From the NCBI GenBank assembly GCA_013178305.1, contig JABLXB010000002.1:186001-250000 (forward strand): a stretch of DNA of 64,000 bases, written 5' to 3'. The notes beneath the pieces were generated by a model. The model saw only the letters and a list, made by a program, of their open reading frames with translations, was not told where the DNA came from and searched no databases. This DNA is from Bacillota bacterium. Its GTDB lineage: Bacteria > Bacillota > Sulfobacillia > JABLXB01. A program made the translations under genes and the position numbers. How positions within the stretch are numbered: position 1 is the stretch's first letter; every line of letters begins with the position of its first letter. Positions 44,520-54,295 of the stretch are shown here, in pieces.

Positions 44520-45506
44520 TCAGTCCGCGGCGCGGGGCGTGGGGCCGGCCGGCGCCGAGGAGACGTCCCACCGCGGGCACTTCCCGCCCCAGCGCGACAC
44601 GACCCTGCCCGACATCGAGATCTCGACGATCTCGCACCTGTTGGGGCAGTGCGGGCACTCGAACGACGAGCCGTTGAACGGTATGCCGGCCGCCTCGAAA
44701 CCCCTGAAGCGGGTCCCGGCTGCCGTGGCAGACTCACGCGCGATTATGGCGGCCCCAATGGCGCCCATTACGCTGTAGTACCGTGGGATGATGACCTCGA
44801 CGCCGAGCGCGTCCTCGAACGCCCTCTTTATCCCGGCGTTCGCAGCTACACCACCCTGGAATACGACGGGGGGCTTTATGTCCTTGCCTTTCGCCACGTT
44901 GTTCAGGTAGTTTCTCACGAGCGCCTGGCAGAGCCCGAAGAGAATGTCGGGTATCTTGTGGCCCATCTGCTGTTTGTGTATCATGTCGGATTCGGCGAAC
45001 ACGGCGCACCGGCCGGCTATCCTGACCGGAGACGTGCTCTCCAGGGCGATGCCCCCGAAATCCTCTATCGGGATGCCCAGCCTGGCGGCCTGCTGGTCAA
45101 GGAATGAGCCGGTCCCAGCCGCGCAGATGGTGTTCATGCCGAAGTCGGTGACCACGCCGTTGCGGAGGACTATGACCTTGGAATCCTGCCCGCCTATCTC
45201 GAGGACTGTGCGAGTGCCCGGCACGGCCCATAGCGCCGCCACCGCGTGGGATGTGATCTCGTTCTTGACGACGTCGGCCCCCGCGATGACGCCGGCGAGC
45301 TCACGGCCGCTTCCGGTGGCGCCGACACCCGCCACGACACCGCCCGCGGGGACAAACCGGATTGTCTCCCTGAGGCCCTCCTGCACCGCATCTATGGGCC
45401 TGCCCCTGGTGCGTATGTAGAGGGAGCCCAGTACGTTCAGGTCGTCGTCAAGCAGGGCCACGTTGGTACTGACCGACCCGGCGTCTATTCCAAGATACAG
45501 ATTCAT
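44520..45506 (-). CDS. ATP-dependent acyl-CoA dehydratase activase (HgdC/BcrA/BadF family)
   Basis: Product of 328 residues from the ATG at 45506 with GGGAGGG seven bases upstream. ASKHA-fold ATPase motifs are GIDAGSVSTNVALLD, GVGATGSGRELA, EIGGQDSKVI and CAAGTGSFLDQQAARLG; the cysteines that bind the shared [4Fe-4S] cluster are in NTICAAGTGSF and AGRCAVFAESD. These proteins drive low-potential electron transfer to 2-hydroxyacyl-CoA dehydratases. It has an extra C-terminal zinc-like motif (CPHCPNRCEI). Overlaps the next upstream gene as ATGA. No classical dehydratase alpha/beta subunits are present. Confidence 0.9.
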   Translation of the reverse strand: MNLYLGIDAGSVSTNVALLDDDLNVLGSLYIRTRGRPIDAVQEGLRETIRFVPAGGVVAGVGATGSGRELAGVIAGADVVKNEITSHAVAALWAVPGTRTVLEIGGQDSKVIVLRNGVVTDFGMNTICAAGTGSFLDQQAARLGIPIEDFGGIALESTSPVRIAGRCAVFAESDMIHKQQMGHKIPDILFGLCQALVRNYLNNVAKGKDIKPPVVFQGGVAANAGIKRAFEDALGVEVIIPRYYSVMGAIGAAIIARESATAAGTRFRGFEAAGIPFNGSSFECPHCPNRCEIVEISMSGRVVSRWGGKCPRWDVSSAPAGPTPRAAD

Positions 45507-46648
45507 GAAGCAACCCTCCCGCACGACCCCGCCGCCCCTCTACCGGAGCGGCCCCTCTTTCCTCGGCCCTCCCGCCTGCGCTTGAGGAGGTCGACAAACG
45601 CCTCCAGCCTGGTGCGGACCCCGGCCTCGCCCGTCTGCTCGTCCAGGAAGAACGAGATGACCGGGATGTCAAGGTCTTCCGAGACACGTGGGAGTATCGA
45701 CTTCGCCACTATTTCCGGTATGCACGTGAATGGCGCCAGGTGGACAACCCCGTCTATGCCCTCGGCGGCGTAGATGACGGTGTGACCGACCGAGTCCTGG
45801 CCGTGCCCGCCGACCATCTCGGGGAGATAGCGCAGCGCCGCCTTCTTTACGTCGTGGCCGCCACCCTCGTGTATGGCGTTGTCCATCGTCCACCCCGAGA
45901 GGAAGATGGACCTGTGAACCTCAACGCCGAGGTTGCCGAGGATCCCTTCCATGTTCAGGTTCGTCGCAGGCTCGAGTACGACGTAAACCTCGCCCACTAT
46001 ACCCACCTTCACCGGGTCGGCGCCACGGTCCCAGTCCACCGAGTTCATGGACTCGAGCCCGGCCTCCCTGGCGTCGCGGATGTCTCGCACAGTCCTGGCG
46101 CGGCCGACCCAGTTGACCGCCTCGTCGAATGCCTTCTCCACCTCACCCTTGACCGCCTCGCGCGGCCTCAGGAAATGCAGCCGGCGCTCCAGGTCGTCGA
46201 ACGCCTTCACCTGTTCCCAGCACCTGTTGACGAGCTGGGCAACGGCGAGCGGTGACCGCCTCGCGGGGTTCAACCTGGCCATGTTGGAGAGGAACCTGAA
46301 GACGCCGCAGCTCAGCGGCTCGAACGTCACCATCTCGAACGAGTAGCCGGCTGCCTCGAGGATCGGCCGTTGTACAGCCGTGTACCAGCCCGCCCTGCAC
46401 GGGCCCACTCCGCCGGTCGCCACTATGAGGCCGGCTCCCCTCTGAAGCGCATCGACGTACGTGCCGAGGGTGATCTTGAGCGGCAGGCACGCGAACTCCG
46501 GCGCGAGGGACACCCCCAGCGAGAGGGTCCGGCGGTTCGGCCTTGCTGGCAAGACGACCTCATTGCCGAGGTCTTCAAGCAGCATCTTGAAGGCCAGCCG
46601 CGACGCGCCGAGGTACGGGAACGTGACCTTCTTCGAGGAACTGTTCAA
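45503..46648 (-). CDS. Activase-associated protein related to HgdB (COG3581-like)
   Basis: Product of 381 residues from a TTG at 46648 (GGGGGG six bases upstream). The motif APEFACLPLKITLG and the GPCRAGWYTAVQRPIL segment match the part of the giant CoA-dehydratase activase proteins related to the dehydratase D-component; the cysteines probably ligate an Fe-S cluster. In many anaerobes this domain is fused with activase and DUF2229 domains in a protein of about 1,400 residues; here the parts are separate, overlapping genes. Its role is not established. Confidence 0.8.
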   Translation of the reverse strand: MNSSSKKVTFPYLGASRLAFKMLLEDLGNEVVLPARPNRRTLSLGVSLAPEFACLPLKITLGTYVDALQRGAGLIVATGGVGPCRAGWYTAVQRPILEAAGYSFEMVTFEPLSCGVFRFLSNMARLNPARRSPLAVAQLVNRCWEQVKAFDDLERRLHFLRPREAVKGEVEKAFDEAVNWVGRARTVRDIRDAREAGLESMNSVDWDRGADPVKVGIVGEVYVVLEPATNLNMEGILGNLGVEVHRSIFLSGWTMDNAIHEGGGHDVKKAALRYLPEMVGGHGQDSVGHTVIYAAEGIDGVVHLAPFTCIPEIVAKSILPRVSEDLDIPVISFFLDEQTGEAGVRTRLEAFVDLLKRRREGRGKRGRSGRGAAGSCGRVAS

Positions 46649-47739
46649 GCAAATCCCCCCACGCGGTGGGCGGCGGGGCGTCTTGATAAGGCGCCGGACC
46701 TCCTGACCATGTCGACGAATGCCTCGAGCCTGGTGACGAGTCCGGCCTCGCCGGAGTTCTCGTCTATAAGGAGCGGCATGAATGGCATACCGTTCTTCGA
46801 GGACTCAAGGTCGATGAGCCTGTCCGCGAGGGCGTCGGGCCCGCACCCGAATGCCGTGACGTGAATGAGCCCCGCCACGGAGGAGGTATCTATCAGGCGA
46901 AACGCGGCCCGCACGACGCGGTCGCTATAGTGCCAGAACAGCCTCTTCGCCAGCCTACCCGCGCTGCTGTTCAGCAGGGTTGACGGGAGAGACTCGACCG
47001 TGAGCACGTCCACACCGAGCCGCGCAAGCTTCCGGAGGAGGTCCATGTTCAGGAAACGGTCGTATACGGCGTACGGATACCCCAGGACCGCTATCCTCAG
47101 GCGCGAGCCGGCCGGCGCGGCGCCGGCGCCCCCTTCCCGCGAAGACGCCGCAACGATGGCCGGTTCCTCGCCCGCCGCGCGCGCGGCGGCGGGCCGCCCG
47201 GCTGAGGCCTGCGACCTCGTGGCATAGAGCCAGGCGGATATCGCCCGGGTCCTCGGAAGCCCCAGCTCGGATGCGACCGAAAGGCACGCGAACCCGAGTC
47301 CCAGTCTACCTTTGCGCATGTCAACCCTGGGCGAAACCACACGCGGGATGTCCTTCATGGAGAACCGTATCATGTCTGGGAGTCCGAGGAACTTCGGGCA
47401 GAAGACCGTGCCGCGGTCCACGCTCACGTATCGGGGTATGAACAAAGCATCCGATCTGGACGCCAGGTTGCGCACGTGACCGTGGTAAACCTTGATGGGG
47501 ACGCAAGCCTCGCTGACAGCCTCGCGGACGCCGTCGTCCAGCATCTCCCTCGTGGTAGGGCCCGAATGGACGACTTCGACTCCGAGCGCCTCGAAGAATC
47601 GCTCCCAGAACGGGTTGAAACTGTATGAAAAGAGGGCTCCCGGCAGACCTACGCGAATTGACGTAACCGACACTCCCATGGGCTTATTGACCAGAAGGAT
47701 ATTCGTCCCGCCGGGTGTGATTCCTTCAGGGACTGCCAT
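46645..47739 (-). CDS. DUF2229 activase-related protein
   Basis: Product of 364 residues from the ATG at 47739, whose ribosome site is weak. SEACVPIKVYHGHV and DRGTVFCPKFLGLPDMI are the conserved DUF2229 cysteine regions; a repeat of the downstream gene's C-terminal pattern (LIDENSGEAGLVTRLEAFVD) shows the two are paralogous at their ends. An alanine/glycine-rich insert near 200-230 is a linker. The stop overlaps the next gene (TTGA). The start is only 21 bases from the divergent DUF192 gene, so their promoters must overlap neighbouring coding sequence. Confidence 0.8.
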   Translation of the reverse strand: MAVPEGITPGGTNILLVNKPMGVSVTSIRVGLPGALFSYSFNPFWERFFEALGVEVVHSGPTTREMLDDGVREAVSEACVPIKVYHGHVRNLASRSDALFIPRYVSVDRGTVFCPKFLGLPDMIRFSMKDIPRVVSPRVDMRKGRLGLGFACLSVASELGLPRTRAISAWLYATRSQASAGRPAAARAAGEEPAIVAASSREGGAGAAPAGSRLRIAVLGYPYAVYDRFLNMDLLRKLARLGVDVLTVESLPSTLLNSSAGRLAKRLFWHYSDRVVRAAFRLIDTSSVAGLIHVTAFGCGPDALADRLIDLESSKNGMPFMPLLIDENSGEAGLVTRLEAFVDMVRRSGALSRRPAAHRVGGFA

Positions 47740-47760
47740 CCGCTGGGAGGGTGGGATTAC

Positions 47761-48117
47761 TTGAGGATCCTGAATGCCACAACAGGCGATGTGCTGGCCC
47801 AATGTGCGGAGACGGCGAGCACACCGCTCCGGCGTCTCCGGGGGCTGATGTTCAGGGCAGGCATGCTGGCAGGTTCGGCCCTGGTAATCGAACCCTGCAA
47901 CGGGATACACACGTGCTTCATGCGGTTTCCGATCGACGTCGTATTCGTCGCGCGGGACATGAGGGCAATCCTGTCAGCGCGCTCCGTCGCCCCGTGGAGG
48001 TTCATACCGTGGGTAAAGGGTGCGCGGCTTGTCGTGGAATTCCCCGCAGGGACCCTCTCGCGTGCTCCGGTAAGGCCCGGAGACGTGATGGTGCTCGAGA
48101 ATCCACCGGTGGGATAA
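47761..48117 (+). CDS. DUF192-family protein
   Basis: Product of 118 residues from a TTG at 47761 behind GGGAGGGTGGG. The family core is visible: RLRGLMFRAG, then HTCFMRFPIDVVFV and the closing GARLVVEFPAGT ... GDVMVLE. DUF192 proteins are small beta-barrel proteins, often exported; this one has no clear signal peptide. Function unknown. It precedes the sensor diguanylate-cyclase gene on the same strand. Confidence 0.88.
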   Translation: MRILNATTGDVLAQCAETASTPLRRLRGLMFRAGMLAGSALVIEPCNGIHTCFMRFPIDVVFVARDMRAILSARSVAPWRFIPWVKGARLVVEFPAGTLSRAPVRPGDVMVLENPPVG

Positions 48118-48183
48118 TTTTGCAGGAGAACCGTAATCCGCACCGAACACGGTAATTATGACAACGGCAAAGGAACGATTGCT

Positions 48184-50422
48184 CTGAGCGGGAACCACAC
48201 TCCTGCAGCGTCCAACCCCCGGAAGTGGTTCGACCTTCGCTCCCTTGGGGCGAAGACCGTAGTCCTTCTACTCATCGGAACCCTTCTCCCCATCACAGGC
48301 TACTACCTGTCAGTCACCCGGATCGTGACCTCGGCCCTGATCCGCCTGGAGGACCAGGAGGCCGCCGCTGCGACGCAAAGGGCGGTAACGGCGTTTTCGG
48401 AGGAGGAAACTCATCTGAAGAGGCTCGCTCTCGTCTACGCAGCCTGGGATGACACGTACGCGGCGATGTCCCGGGGGGGACATGGGCTGGATCAGGGAAA
48501 ACATCACCGGTTGGCTGCCCAGCGGCCTCGGTGTGGACATAGTGCTTGTAGCGGGCAGGGACGGGAAACCCGTCGCCATCTACGGTACCCGTAACCTCGA
48601 CCACGATGTCGAGGTTACGCGCGCGCTCCGTGGGGAAACCGTGAGCGGTATCCAGGGTTACTCACAGGGCATCTATCTCATGGTGGCGATGCCCATCGTT
48701 CACACCGACGGTTCGGGGCCGCCATGCGGCTGCCTGCTCATCGGAAGGCTCGTTGATGGCAGGTATCTGGCGGGTCTGGAGAAGGTCGTAGGCAGTCACC
48801 TGGCCGTATCGTGGCAGGGAACTTATTCGCCCTCGTCCTCGTTCTCCAGGGCCATCCCGCAGCCGCCGTTCGCCGGCGCCGGGGATGATCCGGGACCGGT
48901 GCGGCTGGGAGACGAGTTCATCGTGGCAAGGACGGACCTGAGGGACGCGCGAGGGCAGAACGCCGTGACTGTATACGCCGCCAGCTCCCGTGTGATGTTC
49001 AACACGACGCTGAAGAACATCAGCGGGATCGCGGCGGCAATGGCCTGGGCCGTCATCCTGGCCGTACTCCTGGCCAAGGCGCTGCAGGTCATCGCGATAA
49101 GGCCGCTGAGTCAGCTCGAGTGCGGCATATCCAGCATACGCGAGAAGAAGGCTTTCGAGAGGCTCGATGAGGCGGGCCCAACTGAGGTAGCCTCTCTCGC
49201 CCGGGCGTTCAATGAGATGGCGGCGTCACTCGAGGAACACATGACCAAGAACGCGGCCCTGACCGCGCTATCGTACACGGACCCTGTGACCGGGCTATAC
49301 AACTACCGGTACTTCCACGAATACCTGTCCAAGGAGATAGAACGGGCCAAGCGACACCTTAAACCACTTGCCCTCGGGCTTCTCGACGTGAATTACTTCA
49401 AGTACTACAACAGCACGTTCGGCCACGCCCGCGGGGACGAACTCCTGCACGCGGTCGCCGCCATCATCACGGAAGCCGCGGCCGGCCGCGCGATCCTTTC
49501 GAGATATGCCGGCGATGACTTCGGGCTCGTGTTTCCAGATATGGACGCGAGTTCGTGCAGACAAACCCTGCAGGAGACGGCGGCGAAGATCGAGCAGTTC
49601 CCGTTTTACGGGCGAGACCTGTTGCCGAACGGGCGCGCGACCGTCTCGTTCGGTGTCTCGGTCTTCCCCGACGACGGCACGACCAAGGAAGCCTTGATAA
49701 GATCGGCCCAGATGGACCTGAACCTGTCAAAGACCACAGGGATAGGCAGGGCTTTAAGATATTTCAACGCATTCACCAGCGTCCTCCGGCCCGGCGGCGA
49801 TCCCACCGACCTGCTTGCATCCGCGCAGGTACTGCTGGCGATCATCGACAGCGTTGACCGGTACACATACTGGCACACCCAGCGCGTCGTCAGGTACACC
49901 GGCTGGATAGCCTCGAGAATGGGCCTGGACCCTTCATTCGTCGAGAACCTCCGCCTGGCCTCATTCCTTCACGACGTGGGTAAGATCGAGATCGACAGGG
50001 AGATACTCACGAAGGCCGGCGCCCTGAACGCCGAGGAGTGGAGCCTCATGAAAATGCACCCCACCTGGGGGGCGGGGATGGTCAGACCCGTCGAAAGGCT
50101 CACCCTTACTGCGCCGGTGATCGAAACCCACCACGAGCGGTACGACGGGAAGGGGTATCCGAATGGAATAGCGGCGGACGACATACCATTGGGAGCCAGG
50201 ATCATCGCGGTAGCGGACGCGTTCGACGCGATGACCACCGACAGGCCCTACAGGAAAGCGTCGAGGCCCGAAGAGGCGCTGGCTGAACTACAGCGGTATT
50301 CCGGAAGCCAATTCGACCCCCGCGTGGTGGACACGTTCGTGTCCTCGGCCAACGACCCCACCGTCATGCAGAAGCTGTTTGACGAGCCTTCCAGGCGCCG
50401 GCAGCAGGCTGAGTACGCGTAG
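48184..50422 (+). pseudogene. CHASE4-GGDEF-HD-GYP signalling protein, frameshifted in a G7 run
   Basis: Two abutting frames form one gene. The 5' part (from about 48184) encodes a membrane helix (TVVLLLIGTLLPITGYYL) and the start of a CHASE4 sensor (LVYAAWDDTYAAMS). At the run of seven G (48473-48479) the frame must lose one G to continue as GDMGWIRENITGW and onward. Then come a second helix near 49010-49090, HAMP, a GGDEF domain with the degenerate motif AGDDF, and an HD-GYP domain with FLHDVGKI and HHERYDGKGYPNG. Six G would restore about 745 residues; with seven, translation stops at 48594. No ATG/GTG/TTG start fits the first frame; CTG 48184 or ATT 48178 after AAAGGA is the best choice. 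Sequencing error, phase variation or true decay are all possible. Confidence 0.8.
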
Positions 50423-50457
50423 TAGACCACCCGCGGCGGAGCCTGGGCCCTCTACTC

Positions 50458-51312
50458 TCAGCCGCGGAGGGGCGGCAGCGCCACGTTGTCGATGAGCCTG
50501 GTCTTTCCGAAGTACACCGCCACAGCCAGCACTGCGCCATCGCCGAGGTCCTCGATCTCTTTCAGGGTGACAGGGTGCCTGATCTCGACGTAATCGATCC
50601 TCGCCAGTGGCTCGCGGGCGATGCTGTGCGCTACCAGGTCACGCAGTCTCCGGGCGACGCGTTCTCCCGAGCGCGCCATCTCCAGCGCCTGTCGCAGGCT
50701 GCGATTCAGGACGAGCGCGGCGCGCCGTTCCTCGGGCGACAGGTATACGTTCCGCGAGCTCATCGCGAGCCCGTCCGGCTCGCGGACCGTCGGGACGGGG
50801 ACTATGTCGAGGGGCATGTTGAGGTCCCGCACCATCTGCGTGACCACGACCACCTGCTGGTAGTCCTTCTCTCCGAAGAACGCCACGTCGGGCTGGACGA
50901 TGTTGAACAGCTTGGTGACGACGGTGGCGACACCCCTGAAATGCCCGGGTCTCGATCGACCGCAGAGGACCCCGGTAATCTCGCCGACCTCGACGTGCGT
51001 CTTGAAGCCTTCCGGGTACATCTCTTCAGTTGACGGTATGAACAGCACGTCTATTCCGGTCGACTCTGCAAGCCGGGAGTCCCGCTCGGGGTCCCTGGGA
51101 TAGTGGGAGAAGTCTTCGGACGGCCCGAACTGGAGCGGGTTGACGAATAGGCTCACGACCACGAACCCGCACCGCTCCCTCGCCCGCCTCATGAGCGTGA
51201 GATGCCCGTCGTGGAAGTAGCCCATCGTCGGGACGAACCCCACGATCTTGCCGGCCGCGCGCGCGGCGGCCACGTTTAGCCGGACATCCGCAACCGTGTT
51301 CACGACCTTCAC
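50458..51312 (-). CDS. panC: Pantothenate synthetase
   Basis: Product of 284 residues from the GTG at 51312 (GGAGG eight bases upstream). It joins pantoate and beta-alanine using ATP. Motifs: VPTMGYFHDGHLTLMRRA, FVNPLQFGPSEDF, FFGEKDYQQ and the KMSKS-like TVREPDGLAMSSRN. The length is typical. panB and panD are not nearby; the gene is isolated between convergent signalling and 4-hydroxybutyrate genes. Confidence 0.96.
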   Translation of the reverse strand: MKVVNTVADVRLNVAAARAAGKIVGFVPTMGYFHDGHLTLMRRARERCGFVVVSLFVNPLQFGPSEDFSHYPRDPERDSRLAESTGIDVLFIPSTEEMYPEGFKTHVEVGEITGVLCGRSRPGHFRGVATVVTKLFNIVQPDVAFFGEKDYQQVVVVTQMVRDLNMPLDIVPVPTVREPDGLAMSSRNVYLSPEERRAALVLNRSLRQALEMARSGERVARRLRDLVAHSIAREPLARIDYVEIRHPVTLKEIEDLGDGAVLAVAVYFGKTRLIDNVALPPLRG

Positions 51313-51415
51313 GAGCAACGCCTCCAGATGTGCCGAGTACCGTCTACCCCATTGTAACTCACGGGGACAGGCCCCGTACACAACCAGCGCAGGCGACGGG
51401 CCTTTCACATAAGGC

Positions 51416-51444
51416 GGTTCCGGCCCCATGGCGGGGCCGGAACC
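51416..51444. terminator. Strong hairpin between the permease and panC genes
   Basis: A perfect 12-bp stem (GGTTCCGGCCCC / GGGGCCGGAACC) with a 5-base loop, 33 bases after the permease stop on the minus strand. It lacks a T-run but is probably the transcript end of the 4-hydroxybutyrate operon. Confidence 0.6.
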
Positions 51445-51477
51445 ATTCGTGGAGTGTGTGATTGCATGTGGGCTCAT

Positions 51478-52854
51478 TCAGCCGGCGGTCGCCTTCGCGG
51501 ACACCGCATTCCAGACCTTCTCCACCACCAGGTACAACACGACGCCCGCGCCAAGTCCCCAGGCGGAGCCCTTGAGCACGAGCATGGCGCCGGTCAGCAC
51601 CGCGACGGCGATGGAGTTCTTATTGCCGCCGAGCGCCAGCATCGAGATGTACGCGCAGGCGAACGCCTGGACGAGCAGCGTAACCGAGTACGCGATCGGG
51701 AGGGCCGGACGGACGACGCACACGATCGGGTAGATGAACAGCCCGAGGAACGTCATCGTGCGGAACGTGCCTACGCCACCCCAGATGGAGTACATGGCAT
51801 CCTTGCCTTCCTTGTAGCGCTCCGCGACGGCCACGGTCATTGCGGCCCACAGCGGGCCGGCGTTCTGGGTGTACGGCGCGAACAGGCCGAGGCAGACGTT
51901 GCGGACGCCGCTGATGATGCTGGACCTGTTCACGTTGAATTCGATGTACTCGTCCTTGCGGGCCCTGTCGGCCTCGCCGATGACGGTCTTCGCGAAGACG
52001 AAGTCGCCGAACGCGATGACGTACACCGCAACGAGCAGGGGCAACGCCTCAATGAACAGGTTGGGAGCCGGGAATCCGATCCCGAACGGCGAGAACCTGG
52101 AGAATACCTCGCCGAACCTGGTCGGGGTGATGCTCCAGATGATCTGCGGGACTTTCAGCTCACCGACCATCGGACCTACGATAATGCACGCGATGATCGC
52201 GGGCACCATGCCGAGGTTCCCCAGCATCTTGAGTATCGGGTTCTTTGCCGCGAGATTCTTGTACCAGCCCGCGAACAGCGTCACCATGGCAATGCCGATC
52301 CCCACGAGCACGCTGACAGGGGCGTTGTCAAAACGGCCGCCCTTGGCGAATATCGAGTTGAAGGCCGAAAGGCCGGCGCCGAAGATGATACCCGACTTGA
52401 GCGACTCAGGGATGAGGTTCGCAAACCACTCGGCCAGGCCGGTAACACCCAGCACGATGAGCAGGATGCCCAGCATGAGGTTCAGGGCGATGAGGGCCTG
52501 GGTACGCACGGGGCCGATCGGGTACCTGGTCAGGTGCACAACCACCAGCGGGATCGCAGGTGTCACCCAACCCGGGATCACGGCGTCACCGAAGTACGAG
52601 TGAAGCATGTACAGGAAGCCGTTGATGATGACCATCGTCACCGCAACCTCAAAAGAGCAACCCAGGGTCTCCGTCAAGACCGGAATGGCGCCCAGGCAGG
52701 TAGCCATCATGACAAGAGCGGAAATCGCCTCGGGCCACTCCCACTCATAGTGGACAAATGGCAATCTCAGTTTGAATATCCCGAGCGGGATATACGGCTG
52801 TTCATTTTCAGGGCCTTCCTTGCGCTTCAGGATCGCTGGAACGTATACTCCCAC
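51478..52854 (-). CDS. Polytopic permease (NCS2/uracil-xanthine-like) of the 4-hydroxybutyrate operon
   Basis: Product of 458 residues from a GTG at 52854 (GGGAGG eight bases upstream), about 12 hydrophobic helices. The nearest family by eye is the xanthine/uracil (NCS2) superfamily, but without its standard signature. It lies 119 bases downstream of the CoA-transferase gene and shares its operon, so uptake of 4-hydroxybutyrate or a related short acid is a context-based inference. The short cytoplasmic N-terminus is rich in lysine and glutamate (LKRKEGPENEQ). Confidence 0.7.
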   Translation of the reverse strand: MGVYVPAILKRKEGPENEQPYIPLGIFKLRLPFVHYEWEWPEAISALVMMATCLGAIPVLTETLGCSFEVAVTMVIINGFLYMLHSYFGDAVIPGWVTPAIPLVVVHLTRYPIGPVRTQALIALNLMLGILLIVLGVTGLAEWFANLIPESLKSGIIFGAGLSAFNSIFAKGGRFDNAPVSVLVGIGIAMVTLFAGWYKNLAAKNPILKMLGNLGMVPAIIACIIVGPMVGELKVPQIIWSITPTRFGEVFSRFSPFGIGFPAPNLFIEALPLLVAVYVIAFGDFVFAKTVIGEADRARKDEYIEFNVNRSSIISGVRNVCLGLFAPYTQNAGPLWAAMTVAVAERYKEGKDAMYSIWGGVGTFRTMTFLGLFIYPIVCVVRPALPIAYSVTLLVQAFACAYISMLALGGNKNSIAVAVLTGAMLVLKGSAWGLGAGVVLYLVVEKVWNAVSAKATAG

Positions 52855-52973
52855 AATTTGGCCTCCCTTCGCTCATTTCTGGTTCCACACAGAATTGGAG
52901 CCTGAGACGACTTGCGCGAGCCGGTAACCACCTCCTTCGAAAAGGACCCCGGGCGGGGCCTGCAGCCGGGCAG

Positions 52974-54269
52974 CTACAGGATCCCCGCCTTCTTTGCGCC
53001 TTCCTTGAGGCTCTCCCGGAAGTCCGGGTGCGCGACGGCGATGAGCTCCTGCGCGCGCTGCTTGATGCACTTGCCCCTGAGCCGGGCTATTCCATACTCG
53101 GTCACCACAACGTCGACGTCGTTCCTCGACGTTGTGACCGCGGCCCCCTGGTCCAGGGAGATGACTATCCTCGAGTACTTCCCGCCGCCGGCGGTCGACG
53201 GCATCGCGATGACGCCCCTGCCGTTCTTCGCCTTGCCGGCGCCGCGAATGAAGTCAACCTGGCCGCCGGTCCCACTGTACTGCCTGAACCCGATGGACTC
53301 GGAGCAGCACTGGCCCTGCAGGTCCACCTGAAGGGTGGAGTTGATTGCGACGAGGTTATCGTTCTTCGCGATGACCCACGGATCGTTGGTGTAATCAACC
53401 GAATACATGCTCACCATGGGGTTGTCGTTGACAAAGTCGTACAGCTTCTTCGTCCCCATGAGGAACGTGCACACCATCTTACCTGGGTGGAGGCTCTTCT
53501 TGCGGCAGGTGACCACGCCGGCCTCGACGAGCTCCACGACGCCGTCCGAGAACATCTCCGTGTGGATGCCCAGGTCCTTCTTGTCTTTAAGGAAGCTCAG
53601 GACCGCGTCCGGTATTGCGCCGATGCCGAGCTGAAGAGTCGACCCGTCGGTGACGAGCGAGGCGACGTTCTCGCCGATGGCCCTCTCCACCGGCGTTATT
53701 TCCGGCCTGGGCAGCTCGAGCAGGGGCGAGTCGGCCTCGACAATGAAATCGATATCCGACACGTGGATGAACGAATCACCCAGCGTCCTTGGCATATGTT
53801 TGTTGACCTGGGCGATAACGTATCCCGCCCCGTCGGCCGCGGGTTTGGTATAGTCCACCGAGACTCCGTAGCTGCAGAACCCCGACGCATCAGGGGGCGA
53901 CACCTGGATCAGCGCGACGTCAACAGGAAGATAGCCCTCCCTGAACAGGTTCGGGATCTCGTGGAAGAAGCATGGTGTGTAATCGGCGCGCCCCTCGTTG
54001 ACGGCCTTCCGCGTGCTACCGCCGACGAACAACGCGTTGTGCCGGAAGTGGGGGGCCATTTCGGGCTTGCAGTACTCCGCCGGGCCCATCGCCACCATGT
54101 GTACGACCTCGACGTTCTCGAGCTCGGCCGCGCGGTTCACCATGGCCGTGGTCAGAACCTGCGGTTCACCGCACGCGTGGCCGACCACTACCCGGTTGCC
54201 CGGCTTGATGGCCCTGGCCGCGTCTTCCGCGCTGCAAAGTCTCTTCCTGTATTCGTCTCTCCAGTGCAA
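52974..54269 (-). CDS. 4-Hydroxybutyrate CoA-transferase (acetyl-CoA hydrolase/transferase family)
   Basis: Product of 431 residues. It moves CoA from acetyl-CoA to 4-hydroxybutyrate in the cytosol. Family motifs are VGHACGEPQVL, the catalytic glutamate in IHTEMFSDGVVELVE, and VVTEYGIARLRGK with the oxyanion/CoA region GRGVIAMPSTAGGGKYS. The gene is 26 bases after the dehydratase gene, which converts its product, a pairing known from Clostridium aminobutyricum. Length is typical (about 430-440). Confidence 0.9.
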   Translation of the reverse strand: MHWRDEYRKRLCSAEDAARAIKPGNRVVVGHACGEPQVLTTAMVNRAAELENVEVVHMVAMGPAEYCKPEMAPHFRHNALFVGGSTRKAVNEGRADYTPCFFHEIPNLFREGYLPVDVALIQVSPPDASGFCSYGVSVDYTKPAADGAGYVIAQVNKHMPRTLGDSFIHVSDIDFIVEADSPLLELPRPEITPVERAIGENVASLVTDGSTLQLGIGAIPDAVLSFLKDKKDLGIHTEMFSDGVVELVEAGVVTCRKKSLHPGKMVCTFLMGTKKLYDFVNDNPMVSMYSVDYTNDPWVIAKNDNLVAINSTLQVDLQGQCCSESIGFRQYSGTGGQVDFIRGAGKAKNGRGVIAMPSTAGGGKYSRIVISLDQGAAVTTSRNDVDVVVTEYGIARLRGKCIKQRAQELIAVAHPDFRESLKEGAKKAGIL

Positions 54270-54295
54270 CCTCTTCGTCCCCCCTGCTCAGGCGG

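Noticed and set aside
48158-48187. ATG at 48158 as start of the CHASE4 protein
   Set aside because: That frame stops after nine codons (TGA 48185-48187) and is not the frame of the membrane helix; it would need an additional frameshift.
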